Source of the DNA: DASPSM01 sp036008465
GTDB lineage: Bacteria > Planctomycetota > Planctomycetia > Planctomycetales > Planctomycetaceae
DNA: 64,000 bases
Direction of reading: 5' to 3'
Assembly (NCBI GenBank): GCA_036008465.1
Contig: DASYNP010000039.1
Coordinates: 31,930 to 95,929 of the forward strand
The position numbers and the translations under genes are program-made. Under the pieces are notes generated by a model. It was given only the letters and a program-made list of their open reading frames with translations. It was not told where the DNA came from and made no database searches. Below, piece after piece: positions 16,954 through 25,182 of the stretch (the first letter of the stretch is position 1; every line of letters starts with the position of its first letter).

Positions 16954-19900
16954 TCAGCTACATCCCATGCTGTTCCCACAGTTGTGACAGAGATAACAGT
17001 TGCCGTTGCGGACGGTGATCGCGCCGCAGTTGTCGCAGGCGGGGGCGTCGTCTTGGAACGTCGCGAACTGCTGGCTGCGGATCATTGGTCCATCCAAAGC
17101 GGGACCGTTTAAGGCCAAGCCTTCGGGAACCGGTGCCGGCTCGTGATGGTGGCCGTTGCCGTTTTTGGAGCCGTTGCCGTTGGCATGAGCTCCGTTTGAG
17201 CCGTTGCCGTTGGTGTGCGGCGAGACGAGGGACTTGATGGCTCCCGCGACCGCTGCCGGCGTGGTCTCGGATTTGTTGGCCCCGTTCTTGGGGCCGGTCT
17301 TAGGGTCCGATTTGGGATCGGTTCCACTCTCCTCGCGCTTGGGCGTGTTGGCTTCGCGGTAGCCAGGGATGAATTGGATGCCGAGCCAGCGGAAAATGTA
17401 ATCGACGACGCTCTTGGCGTGCGGGATCTCCTGGTTCGTCGTCCAGCCGGAGGGTTCGAAGCGGGTGTGCGAGAACTTATCCACAAAGACCCGCAGAGGC
17501 ACGCCGTATTGCAGGCCGAGCGACGTCTCGGTGCCGATGGTGTCCATCAGCCCGCCAATCGTACTGCCCTCCTTGGCCATGGTGATGAACAGCTCGCCGG
17601 GCGAGCCGTCCTCGAACAGGCCGACTGTGATGTAGCCTTCGTGACCGCCGACGGAGAACTTGTGCGTCAGCGATTGGCGCGTCGCGGGGAGGCGGCGGCG
17701 CGTCGGCTGGAAGGCTCCGCCCTTCTTGCCGTCAGCTCCCTTGCTGGTGTTGAGCGGCTGGCTCTTCTTCGAGCCGTCCCGATAGATGGCCAGCGCCTTG
17801 AGACCGAGCCGCCAACCCTCGAGATAGGCTCTCTCGATGTCCTCGACGGTCGATTCCTCCGGCATGTTGACCGTTTTGGAAATCGCGCCCGAGAGGAACG
17901 GCTGGGCGGCCGCCATCATCTTGACGTGGGCCTGCCAAGCGATCGACCGCTTGCCGTTCTTGGGCTTGAACGCGCAGTCGAAGACGGCCAGATGCTCGTC
18001 GCGAAGCTCGGGAGCCCCCTCGATCGTGTCGTGCTCGTCGATGTATTTGACGATCGCCTCGATCTCGGCCGGCTCGTAGCCCAGGGTGCTGAGCGACTTG
18101 GGCACGGTGCGGTTGACGATTTTCATCATGCCGCCGCCGGCAAGCTGCTTGTACTTCACGAGGGCGATGTCGGGCTCGATGCCCGTGGTGTCGCAATCCA
18201 TCATGAAGGCGATCGTGCCGGTGGGGGCCAGCACGGTGGCCTGGGCGTTGCGATAGCCGTAGCGGCGACCGCTCGCCAGGCAGCCATCCCAGACTTCGCG
18301 GGCTGAGTCGATGAGATACTCCGGACAGGCCGGATCGATTTCATCGACGGCGTCCCGATGCATCTCCATGACTTTGAGCATCGGCCGCTCGTTCTCGTCG
18401 TAGCCCGCGAACGGACCCAAGTGAGCGGCGATGCGGCTCGACGTGAGGAAGCCCTGCCCGTTGAGTAGGGCCGTGAGGGCCCCGGCGATGCCTCGCCCCT
18501 GGTCGCTGTCGTAGGGAATACCCATCGACATCAGCAGGCTGCCGAGGTTCGCGTATCCCAATCCCAGCGGCCGGAAGCGATGGCTATTCTCGGCGATCGC
18601 CGGCGTCGGATAGCTGGCGTGATCGACGAGGATTTCCTGGGCCGTGATGAAGATGGCCGCCGCCGACCGGAACCGCTCGACATTGAAGCGGCCGTCCGGC
18701 TCCTGAAACTTCTTGAGGTTCAGGCTCGAGAGGTTGCACGCCGTATCGTCGAGGAACATGTACTCGGAGCACGGGTTGGACGCGTTGATCGGCCCCGTGT
18801 TCGAGCAAGTGTGCCAGCGGTTGATCGTCGTTTCGTACTGCACGCCGGGATCGCCGCAGTACCAAGTCCCCTCGGCGATTTGCCGCAGGAGGTACTTGGC
18901 CTCGTGCTCGGGGCCGGCGGTCTTGGGATCGGTGACCCAGTGGGTCTTCCACTTCTTGCCGTCGACGGCGGCTTGCATGAACTCGTCCGAGACGCGAACC
19001 GAGAGATTTGCGTTCTGGAACATGATCGAGCTGTACGCCTCGCCGTTGAAATTCGAGTCGTACTCGCCGCTCTCGATCAGCGTCCGGGCTTTTTTCTCCT
19101 CTTTGCGCTTGGCTTGGATGAACTCGAGGACATCCGGATGCCAATCCTTGAGGCTCTGCATCTTGGCCGCGCGGCGGGTTTTTCCGCCCGACTTTACGAC
19201 GGCCGCGATCTGGTCATAAACCCGCATGAAGGAGAGCGGGCCGGACGGAATGCCACCGCCGGAGAGCTTTTCGCGCGAGCTGCGGATGGTCGACAGGTCG
19301 GTGCCGGTGCCCGAGCCGTACTTGAACAGCATGGCCTCGCTGGTCGCCAGGCGCATGATGTCTTCCATGTTGTCGTCGACCGACTGAATGAAGCAGGCCG
19401 ACGCTTGCGGGTACTCGTACGGGGTCGTCGGACGGTCGATTTTGCCCGCCTTCGTATCCCAGTAATAATTCCCGCGAGATCCTTTGATGCCGTACTCGTG
19501 AAACAGGCCGACATTGAACCAAACAGGCGAGTTGAACGAGCCGTATTGATGGAGGCACAACCAGGAGAGATCGCGGTAAAAATTCTCGCCGTCCTCGCGG
19601 GTGGCGAAATAACCATCGCTAGTGCCCCAGTCGGCGATCGTGCGGGCCACGCGATGAATCAGCTGGCGGGCGCTGTGCTCGCGTTCGGGAGTGTGCGGTT
19701 CGCCGTAGAAATACTTACTGACGACAACGTTGGTCGCCAGAGCGCTCCAGGATTCGGGGATCTCGCAGTCGGTTTGCTCGAAGAGGACGTCGCCGGCCTC
19801 GTCCTTGATCTGTGCCGTCCGCTTATCCCAGGAAACGGTGTCGAAGGGGTCCTGATCGACCGGGCAAAATTGAGCAGCCACTTTCATCGCCGTCCCGCCG

Positions 19901-20004
19901 TCGCTCCGCTCACGCTGTCTGCTGCCGAGGTGATTGCCAGAATTATTGCCGACGAGTCCGCGTGAAAGGCGATCCTGCACAATTCCCTTTGCTTCGTGCA
20001 TCAT
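16954..20004 (-). CDS. nrdJ: Adenosylcobalamin-dependent ribonucleotide reductase (class II)
   Basis: A 1016-residue vitamin B12-dependent reductase making deoxynucleotides with or without oxygen. Visible are CPVDQDPFDTVSW near the N-terminus, the active-site motif NPCSEYMFLDDTACNLSSLN, the specificity region GTDLSTIRSSREKLSGGG, and the C-terminal redox/zinc tail CDNCG...CYLCHNCGNSMGCS. Between core and tail is an Asn/Gly-rich low-complexity linker (NGNGSNGAHANGNG) encoded by near-repeats of CCGTTG. AGGAG five bases before ATG 20004 decides this start; the open frame continues 43 codons upstream without a ribosome-binding site, and ATG 19887 is a shorter alternative. A terminator follows, and a candidate promoter and NrdR-like box precede it. 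Confidence 0.95.
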   Translation of the reverse strand: MMHEAKGIVQDRLSRGLVGNNSGNHLGSRQRERSDGGTAMKVAAQFCPVDQDPFDTVSWDKRTAQIKDEAGDVLFEQTDCEIPESWSALATNVVVSKYFYGEPHTPEREHSARQLIHRVARTIADWGTSDGYFATREDGENFYRDLSWLCLHQYGSFNSPVWFNVGLFHEYGIKGSRGNYYWDTKAGKIDRPTTPYEYPQASACFIQSVDDNMEDIMRLATSEAMLFKYGSGTGTDLSTIRSSREKLSGGGIPSGPLSFMRVYDQIAAVVKSGGKTRRAAKMQSLKDWHPDVLEFIQAKRKEEKKARTLIESGEYDSNFNGEAYSSIMFQNANLSVRVSDEFMQAAVDGKKWKTHWVTDPKTAGPEHEAKYLLRQIAEGTWYCGDPGVQYETTINRWHTCSNTGPINASNPCSEYMFLDDTACNLSSLNLKKFQEPDGRFNVERFRSAAAIFITAQEILVDHASYPTPAIAENSHRFRPLGLGYANLGSLLMSMGIPYDSDQGRGIAGALTALLNGQGFLTSSRIAAHLGPFAGYDENERPMLKVMEMHRDAVDEIDPACPEYLIDSAREVWDGCLASGRRYGYRNAQATVLAPTGTIAFMMDCDTTGIEPDIALVKYKQLAGGGMMKIVNRTVPKSLSTLGYEPAEIEAIVKYIDEHDTIEGAPELRDEHLAVFDCAFKPKNGKRSIAWQAHVKMMAAAQPFLSGAISKTVNMPEESTVEDIERAYLEGWRLGLKALAIYRDGSKKSQPLNTSKGADGKKGGAFQPTRRRLPATRQSLTHKFSVGGHEGYITVGLFEDGSPGELFITMAKEGSTIGGLMDTIGTETSLGLQYGVPLRVFVDKFSHTRFEPSGWTTNQEIPHAKSVVDYIFRWLGIQFIPGYREANTPKREESGTDPKSDPKTGPKNGANKSETTPAAVAGAIKSLVSPHTNGNGSNGAHANGNGSKNGNGHHHEPAPVPEGLALNGPALDGPMIRSQQFATFQDDAPACDNCGAITVRNGNCYLCHNCGNSMGCS

Positions 20005-20495
20005 GCACACTCCTGGTCTAGGATGTTTCCTGGATGAGTCCCTGTTCCGTCCAACTTCAAAACCGGTCTTCATCAAAACCGGCGGTGTCGCCTGTCGGAA
20101 TTGGCTTGCCACGCCCAGGCGACGACCCCGCAAATCAGCAATTCATCCTGCGATCCAAAATAGCCGAAACGATACAAAAGTCCACTAAATTTCTTTCGTG
20201 GTTTTCACCTCTCGAGAACCACTATTTATTGGGGAATTCAACCAATTATACGCAAGATGTTGTGAGTTGCGCGGCTGGCCAATATAAAACTCTGGGTCCA
20301 AAAGTCAAGCCGTGGAAATCTGAAAACTTTGTCGCAACGGAGGGTCGCGACCCCAATCCCTAGTGGCTCTTTGCACTTACTGCATCAAGAAATTGTGAAC
20401 TGGATGTGAATTCGTGCGGCGACCTGCGCAAGGCACGAAAAATGGGTCGCCACAGGAGCAGATCCCACGATCGGCATCGCTGACTTTGAGTCGCC
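20005..20495. other. Divergent intergenic region between nrdJ and the ABC genes
   Basis: About 490 bases, AT-richer than its surroundings from 20150 to 20300. It holds the nrdJ leader and promoter on the minus strand and the upstream region of the ABC ATPase on the plus strand. I see no gene and no cobalamin riboswitch box; a covariance-model search would be needed to exclude one. Confidence 0.5.
20219..20250 (-). promoter_or_regulatory. Candidate nrdJ promoter -10 and NrdR-like box
   Basis: On the minus strand TATAAT occurs at 20250-20245, followed immediately by CCCCAATAAATAGTGG at 20234-20219. The 16-mer matches 12 of 16 positions of the NrdR consensus as I recall it (ACACWATATATWGTGT). 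The second box expected two to three helical turns away is weak (near 20182, 37 bases off), and no good -35 is visible. Position relative to nrdJ is the main support. Confidence 0.35.
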
Positions 20496-21320
20496 ATGAT
20501 CTCCGTTCACGAACTCACAAAGACGTTTCTCACGACCAACCAGGAGGAAATTCTCGCGGTCGATCACCTTACGTTTCGCGTCAGCTCTGGCGAAGTTTTC
20601 GGCCTGCTCGGGCCCAACGGCGCGGGAAAGACGACGACCGTTCGCATGATTCTGGGGCTGCTCAATCCAACGAGCGGCTATGCTGAAGTCGAAGGGATGC
20701 GATCGTCGGAGTTTCCCGAGGAAGTGAAGCGACGCGTGGGGCTCGTCTCGACGAGCGCGGGCCTTTACCAGTGGCTCTCAGCCCGCGAGTTGTTGCTGTT
20801 CTTCGCCGACTTGTATGGGTTGCCACGCGATCATGCCGAGGCGCGGCTGGTGAAATTGACGCGGCTGATGGACCTCGGGCCGTTCTTGGATCAGCGCTGT
20901 TCGACCTTGAGCACGGGCCAACGTCAGCGGGTGCATCTCGCGCGGGCCCTGATCCACGATCCGCCCATCATGTTGCTCGATGAGCCGACGCGCGGGCTCG
21001 ACGTCTTCGGCAGCCAGGCAATCTTCGACTACATCTCGCAGCTGCGGCGCGAGGGACGAGCCGTGATCGTCACCACGCACCGGCTCGACGAGGCCCAGCG
21101 ACTGTGCGACCGCTTCGGCCTGATGCATCACGGCCGCTTCGTGCTCGAAGGAACCTTGGACGAGCTGCGCCGCCAAAGCGGACGTGAGACGATCGTCGAA
21201 ATGTTCATGGAGCTGACGAAACACGCGGAGCGCGTCCAAGCACCGCCAGCGTTTTCCCCAGAATCAGCCGCGACGGCACCGGAATCCGCCCAGGCCAGCG
21301 CGGAGGGCGCCGCGCCATGA
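20496..21320 (+). CDS. ABC transporter ATP-binding protein (NatA-like)
   Basis: A 274-residue ABC ATPase. Walker A is GPNGAGKTT (about 38-46), the signature is LSTGQRQRV (LSTGQ in place of LSGGQ), Walker B is MLLDEPTRGLD, and the switch histidine is in TTHRLDEA. A 35-residue Ala/Pro/Glu-rich C-terminal tail follows the domain. Its stop overlaps the start of the permease gene by four bases (ATGA), so both subunits are made together. The partner type suggests NatAB-like export; the substrate is not evident. Confidence 0.92.
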   Translation: MISVHELTKTFLTTNQEEILAVDHLTFRVSSGEVFGLLGPNGAGKTTTVRMILGLLNPTSGYAEVEGMRSSEFPEEVKRRVGLVSTSAGLYQWLSARELLLFFADLYGLPRDHAEARLVKLTRLMDLGPFLDQRCSTLSTGQRQRVHLARALIHDPPIMLLDEPTRGLDVFGSQAIFDYISQLRREGRAVIVTTHRLDEAQRLCDRFGLMHHGRFVLEGTLDELRRQSGRETIVEMFMELTKHAERVQAPPAFSPESAATAPESAQASAEGAAP

Positions 21321-23650
21321 GTTCTCCCGAGCCACCGCGCGAGAATCCGCCAGCGAGGGGCAAGCGACCGGCGCGCACGGTGACGCCGCGGTTTCTTCGC
21401 TTGATGCTCAAGGAGCTGCGCGAAACACTGCGCGACCGGCGGACGATCGCGACTTTGATCTTGATGCCGCTCTTGGTCTATCCGCTGTTGAGCGTCGCCT
21501 TCGAGCGGTTTCTGTTATCGAGCATGAAGGCCGTCCCCGGCCACAGCGAGCCGGTCTTGGGATTTGTCAGCGATGCCGAGGCTCAGGATTTCGCGCAATA
21601 CCTGCTGCGAGGCAACTCGATTCTGGGACCGCGCGACGATGACGGCACAAAAACCGCTGCACGCGATGCGAAGCAAGGCGCGCTCCCCCTCAGTTACGAG
21701 GTGGTCAACGACCTGCGGCAGTCGGTGCTTGACGGGAGAGTCGACGTCGCCGTGCGCGTGCGCAAGTCGTCTGCCGCCTCGACGACTGCCAGGAAAAAGG
21801 GGGACGAACGCGTGATCGACTGCGAGCTGATCTACGACCCGCAGTCCGCCGCCAGCCGCGACGCCTACAACTGGGTGGAGCGCTGCCTGAATGCGCTCAA
21901 TCAACGCAGCCTCGAACGCCAACTTCGCGATAAAGGTGTTGCCAGCCGCGTCGTGCCGGTGCAAACCTCTGCAGCACCACTCGAAGGGGGAGGAGAGACC
22001 GCGAGCGTGTCGGCCTCGCATTCGCTCTCGGCGCTGGTCCCGTTGATCCTGATTTTGATGACGATTACCGGTGCCGTTTATCCGGCGATCGATCTGACCG
22101 CCGGCGAGCGGGAACGCGGCACGCTCGAGATGCTTGTGGCCTCGCCGGTTCCGCGGATGCAGCTCTTGCTGGGCAAGTACTTTGCCGTGCTGATCGTCGC
22201 GCTGTTGACGGCGGTGGTCAACCTGGCCGCGATGATGGTGACGATTGCCAGCATCGGCATGGCACCGCTGTTGTTCGGCTCCAAAGGCATCTCCTTCGAA
22301 GAGGTGCTGGAAATCATGGCGCTGCTCGTGCTGTTTGCCGCGTTTTTCTCGGCCGTGCTGTTGGCGGTGACAAGTTTCGCCCGCAGCTTCAAAGAAGCCC
22401 AGGCCTACTTGATTCCGTTGATGCTGGCGTCGATCGCGCCGGGCATGCTGTCGATGATTCCCGGGCTGAAGCTGCAGGGCCCGCTGGTGGTGACGCCGCT
22501 CGTCAACATCGTGCTCTTGGCGCGCGACCTGTTGCAGCACAACGTCGACCCGGTGACTGCTCTGTGGGTGGTGATCTCGACCGGCCTCTTCGCGTTGGCG
22601 GCGATCGGCGTCGCGGCCCGGATTTTCGGGACTGATGCCATTCTGTACGGCAGCCACGGCACGTGGTCGGATCTGTTTCGCCGCCCAAGGCGCGCCTCGG
22701 CCGCGCCGACCCCGACCAGCGGCCTGCTCTGTCTGGCGATCATATTTCCGACGTATTTTCTCGCGTCGAATCTGCTCGGTCGCTCGACGTTGGTCGGATT
22801 GGACGGCCGATTGCTGCTGGCGGCACTCGTCACAATTCTGGTTTTTTTGCAGATTCCGCTGGCGCTTGCCGTGCTCAACCGCGTCGACCTGACGACCGGT
22901 TTTCGCCTGGAATCCGCGCCGGTCGCGGCATTCGCTGGCGCACTGGTGCTCGGCGTCTCGTTGTGGCCGTTCGCGCATCAACTGCTGGTCTGGCTGAGCC
23001 AGTGGGAAGTCATCGAATTCGACGCGCGGACCTTGGCCGCCGCGAAGCAGCTGATCGGCAAGATCCAGGAGGTGCCACCGGCATTGCTGATCACGACGTT
23101 GGGGATCGTGCCGGCGGTGTGCGAGGAGTTCTTTTTCCGCGGCTACCTGCTCTCGTCGCTGCGAAATTCGATGTCCGCGACTCGCGCCATATTGTTGTCG
23201 AGCATCTTGTTCGGACTCTTCCATCTCGTCGCCACCGACCGCCTGCACTTCGAGCGGCTGGTGCCGAGTACCGCCTTGGGGCTAGCTCTCGGATGGCTCT
23301 GCATCCGCTGCGGCAGCGCACTGCCCGGCATGCTGCTGCACGCAATACACAACTCGCTCTTGCTCGCGGCCGCCCACTATCAGCAGCAACTCGCCGATTG
23401 GGGCTGGGGCCTCGAGCAAACCGACGACATACAATCGGCGGGACTGCCGACAAGCTGGCTTGTCGCGGCGACGATCGGTACGGCGATCGGTTTCGCCCTG
23501 GTCTGGTTCGGCACTCGCAACCTGGTGACGACAACGTCGAGCCAATCCGAAGCACCATCGGGCTTATCCGCCAGCGACGGAACGCTCGCAGGGCCGCAAC
23601 TCAGCCAAACCGCCCAATTGAGCCATCGCCCAGGCGAGCCGCCAGCGTGA
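21317..23650 (+). CDS. ABC-2 permease fused to a CPBP (Abi) intramembrane protease
   Basis: A 777-residue membrane protein with two modules. The first 420 or so residues are an ABC-2/NatB-type permease: one TM near the start (ATLILMPLLVYPLLSVAF), a large extracytoplasmic region, then a TM bundle with DLTAGERERGTLEMLVASPV. The last 250 hold a CPBP protease with EEFFFRG (E603, E604), FGLFH (H636) and HAIHN (H675, N679), all the catalytic motifs of the family. CPBP proteins cleave within membranes, as Rce1 does. The start overlaps the ATPase gene by four bases. The last codons and stop are supplied by a dispersed palindromic repeat (23633-23666), so the C-terminal GEPPA is repeat-derived. Confidence 0.92.
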   Translation: MSSPEPPRENPPARGKRPARTVTPRFLRLMLKELRETLRDRRTIATLILMPLLVYPLLSVAFERFLLSSMKAVPGHSEPVLGFVSDAEAQDFAQYLLRGNSILGPRDDDGTKTAARDAKQGALPLSYEVVNDLRQSVLDGRVDVAVRVRKSSAASTTARKKGDERVIDCELIYDPQSAASRDAYNWVERCLNALNQRSLERQLRDKGVASRVVPVQTSAAPLEGGGETASVSASHSLSALVPLILILMTITGAVYPAIDLTAGERERGTLEMLVASPVPRMQLLLGKYFAVLIVALLTAVVNLAAMMVTIASIGMAPLLFGSKGISFEEVLEIMALLVLFAAFFSAVLLAVTSFARSFKEAQAYLIPLMLASIAPGMLSMIPGLKLQGPLVVTPLVNIVLLARDLLQHNVDPVTALWVVISTGLFALAAIGVAARIFGTDAILYGSHGTWSDLFRRPRRASAAPTPTSGLLCLAIIFPTYFLASNLLGRSTLVGLDGRLLLAALVTILVFLQIPLALAVLNRVDLTTGFRLESAPVAAFAGALVLGVSLWPFAHQLLVWLSQWEVIEFDARTLAAAKQLIGKIQEVPPALLITTLGIVPAVCEEFFFRGYLLSSLRNSMSATRAILLSSILFGLFHLVATDRLHFERLVPSTALGLALGWLCIRCGSALPGMLLHAIHNSLLLAAAHYQQQLADWGWGLEQTDDIQSAGLPTSWLVAATIGTAIGFALVWFGTRNLVTTTSSQSEAPSGLSASDGTLAGPQLSQTAQLSHRPGEPPA

Positions 23651-23666
23651 GCTGGCGGGTGCTTCG
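23633..23666. repeat. Dispersed palindromic repeat, copy A
   Basis: It reads GGCGAGCCGCCAGCGTGA then GCTGGCGGGTGCTTCG, with an inner palindrome GCCAGC-GTGA-GCTGGC. Near-identical units occur at 34202, 34282 (inverted), 37439, 55901 (inverted) and 56070 (inverted). This copy overlaps the end of the permease gene and contains its stop codon. Confidence 0.85.
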
Positions 23667-23685
23667 CACGCGAGAAGACATTCGA

Positions 23686-25182
23686 TCACAGTGCTGCGAT
23701 CCGGCTTTGCAGCATCTCGCGGACAACCTGCGGATCGGCCCCCTTTGTCTGCTTCATCACCTGACCAATCAGCGCACCAATCGCCTGCTGCTTTCCGCCT
23801 TTGACGTCGGCGACAATCTTGGCGTTGGCCGCCAGCACCGCGTCGATGATCGGCGCGAGTTCGTCAGCTCCCGAGGTAATCGCGAGCCCCTTTTCACTGA
23901 TGATCGCGTCGACGGCTTCGATGCCAGGCGGCAGCGAATCGACGCTTCGATCCAAGAGCGCAGCGAACACAATTCTGCCACTGTTGACGGTGATCTTGCG
24001 GGCCGCAACCCGTTCGAGCAGTGTGCCTAAGACGTCAGCTGTGATGGGGAATGTCTCGATCGCGAGTTGGCGCTCCTTCATTTCACGCAGCACGTCTTGC
24101 GTCAACCAGTTGGCCGCTTGTTTCGCATCGGCACACGCGGCCGCCACGCGCTCGAAATAGTCGGCGAAGGGCCGCCCCTGCGCGACGATCACCGACGCGT
24201 CGTAGAGCGAAAGATGATGCTCGGATTCGAATCGCTTTCGCTTGGCGGCGGGAAACTCGGCGAGGCTGGCCCGGACTTGTTCCCGCCACGTCTCCTCAAT
24301 CGTCACCGGCACGAGGTCGGGATCGGGAAAGTAGCGATAGTCGGATGCCTCTTCCTTGCCACGCTGGCCGAATGTCGCACCCCGCTCTGCATCCCAGCCG
24401 CGAGTTTCCTTGGGCACTTCGCCAAATTTCTTGCCGGTCTCTTTCCACTGCTCGAACTGCCGCCGCGCTTCGTATTCGATCGCCTGCTCGACGCCGCGAA
24501 AGCTGTTGAGATTCTTGACCTCGACGATCGGCGTGGCGATCGTGCCTCCGTTGGGGTCAGCAATGTGCAGGTTCACGTTCGCATCGCAGCGAAGGCTGCC
24601 TTCCTGCATGTTGCAGTCGGAGACTTCGAGATAAGTCAGCAAGAGCTTGAGCTCATCGAGAAACGCGTGAGCCTCGGTTCCTGAGCGAATGTCGGGCTTG
24701 GTGACGATTTCGAGGAGCGGCGTTCCGGCGCGGTTCAGGTCCACCAGGCTCTCGCCGCCGCGCCCCGATTCATCGTGAAAGTTCTTGCCAGCGTCTTCTT
24801 CGAGATGCGCGCGAATGATGCCGATTCGCCGCGATTCAGGTGCCTTTTGGTCGGTCGGGATCTCGAGCCAGCCGTCGGAGCTGAACGGCAGATCGTACTG
24901 GCTGATCTGATAGCCCTTCGGCAAGTCGGGATAGTAATACTGCTTACGGTCCCACTTGGTGAGCGCGGGGATCGTGCAATTCAGCGCGAGGCCGGTTTTG
25001 AGCGCCAACTCGAAAGCGTGGCGATTCATCACCGGCAGACTGCCGGGCAAGCCCAGGCAGACCGGACACGTTTGCACGTTCGGTTGAGTCGGGTTGAAGC
25101 GATTGATGCAGCCGCAAAAAAGTTTTGTCCGCGTCAGCAACTGCACATGGACTTCCAGACCGACGACGGTCGTATAGCTCAT
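23686..25182 (-). CDS. gatB: Asp-tRNA(Asn)/Glu-tRNA(Gln) amidotransferase subunit B
   Basis: A 498-residue GatB, the subunit that binds and phosphorylates the mischarged tRNA. Hallmarks are VGLEVHVQL at the start, a zinc knuckle CGC...CPVCLGLPG, KGYQISQYDLP, HLEEDAGK, and DLNRAGTPLLEIV. The C-terminal YqeY-like helical domain is complete (GALIGQVMKQTKGADPQVV). The ATG at 25182 overlaps the gatA stop by four bases; an open frame continuing far upstream is antisense-like read-through of gatA and is not part of the gene. Last gene of the rpmB-gatCAB operon. Confidence 0.97.
   Translation of the reverse strand: MSYTTVVGLEVHVQLLTRTKLFCGCINRFNPTQPNVQTCPVCLGLPGSLPVMNRHAFELALKTGLALNCTIPALTKWDRKQYYYPDLPKGYQISQYDLPFSSDGWLEIPTDQKAPESRRIGIIRAHLEEDAGKNFHDESGRGGESLVDLNRAGTPLLEIVTKPDIRSGTEAHAFLDELKLLLTYLEVSDCNMQEGSLRCDANVNLHIADPNGGTIATPIVEVKNLNSFRGVEQAIEYEARRQFEQWKETGKKFGEVPKETRGWDAERGATFGQRGKEEASDYRYFPDPDLVPVTIEETWREQVRASLAEFPAAKRKRFESEHHLSLYDASVIVAQGRPFADYFERVAAACADAKQAANWLTQDVLREMKERQLAIETFPITADVLGTLLERVAARKITVNSGRIVFAALLDRSVDSLPPGIEAVDAIISEKGLAITSGADELAPIIDAVLAANAKIVADVKGGKQQAIGALIGQVMKQTKGADPQVVREMLQSRIAAL

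Noticed and set aside
18580..19965. A 461-codon plus-strand frame opposite nrdJ
   Set aside because: Antisense shadow of a clearly identified gene.
20005..20133. A 43-residue N-terminal extension of NrdJ
   Set aside because: No ribosome-binding site precedes it, while AGGAG lies five bases before ATG 20004.
21515..23248. A 577-codon minus-strand frame opposite the ABC-CPBP gene
   Set aside because: Same reason: the plus-strand gene has full permease and protease motifs, and the opposite frame is Gln/Arg/His-rich.
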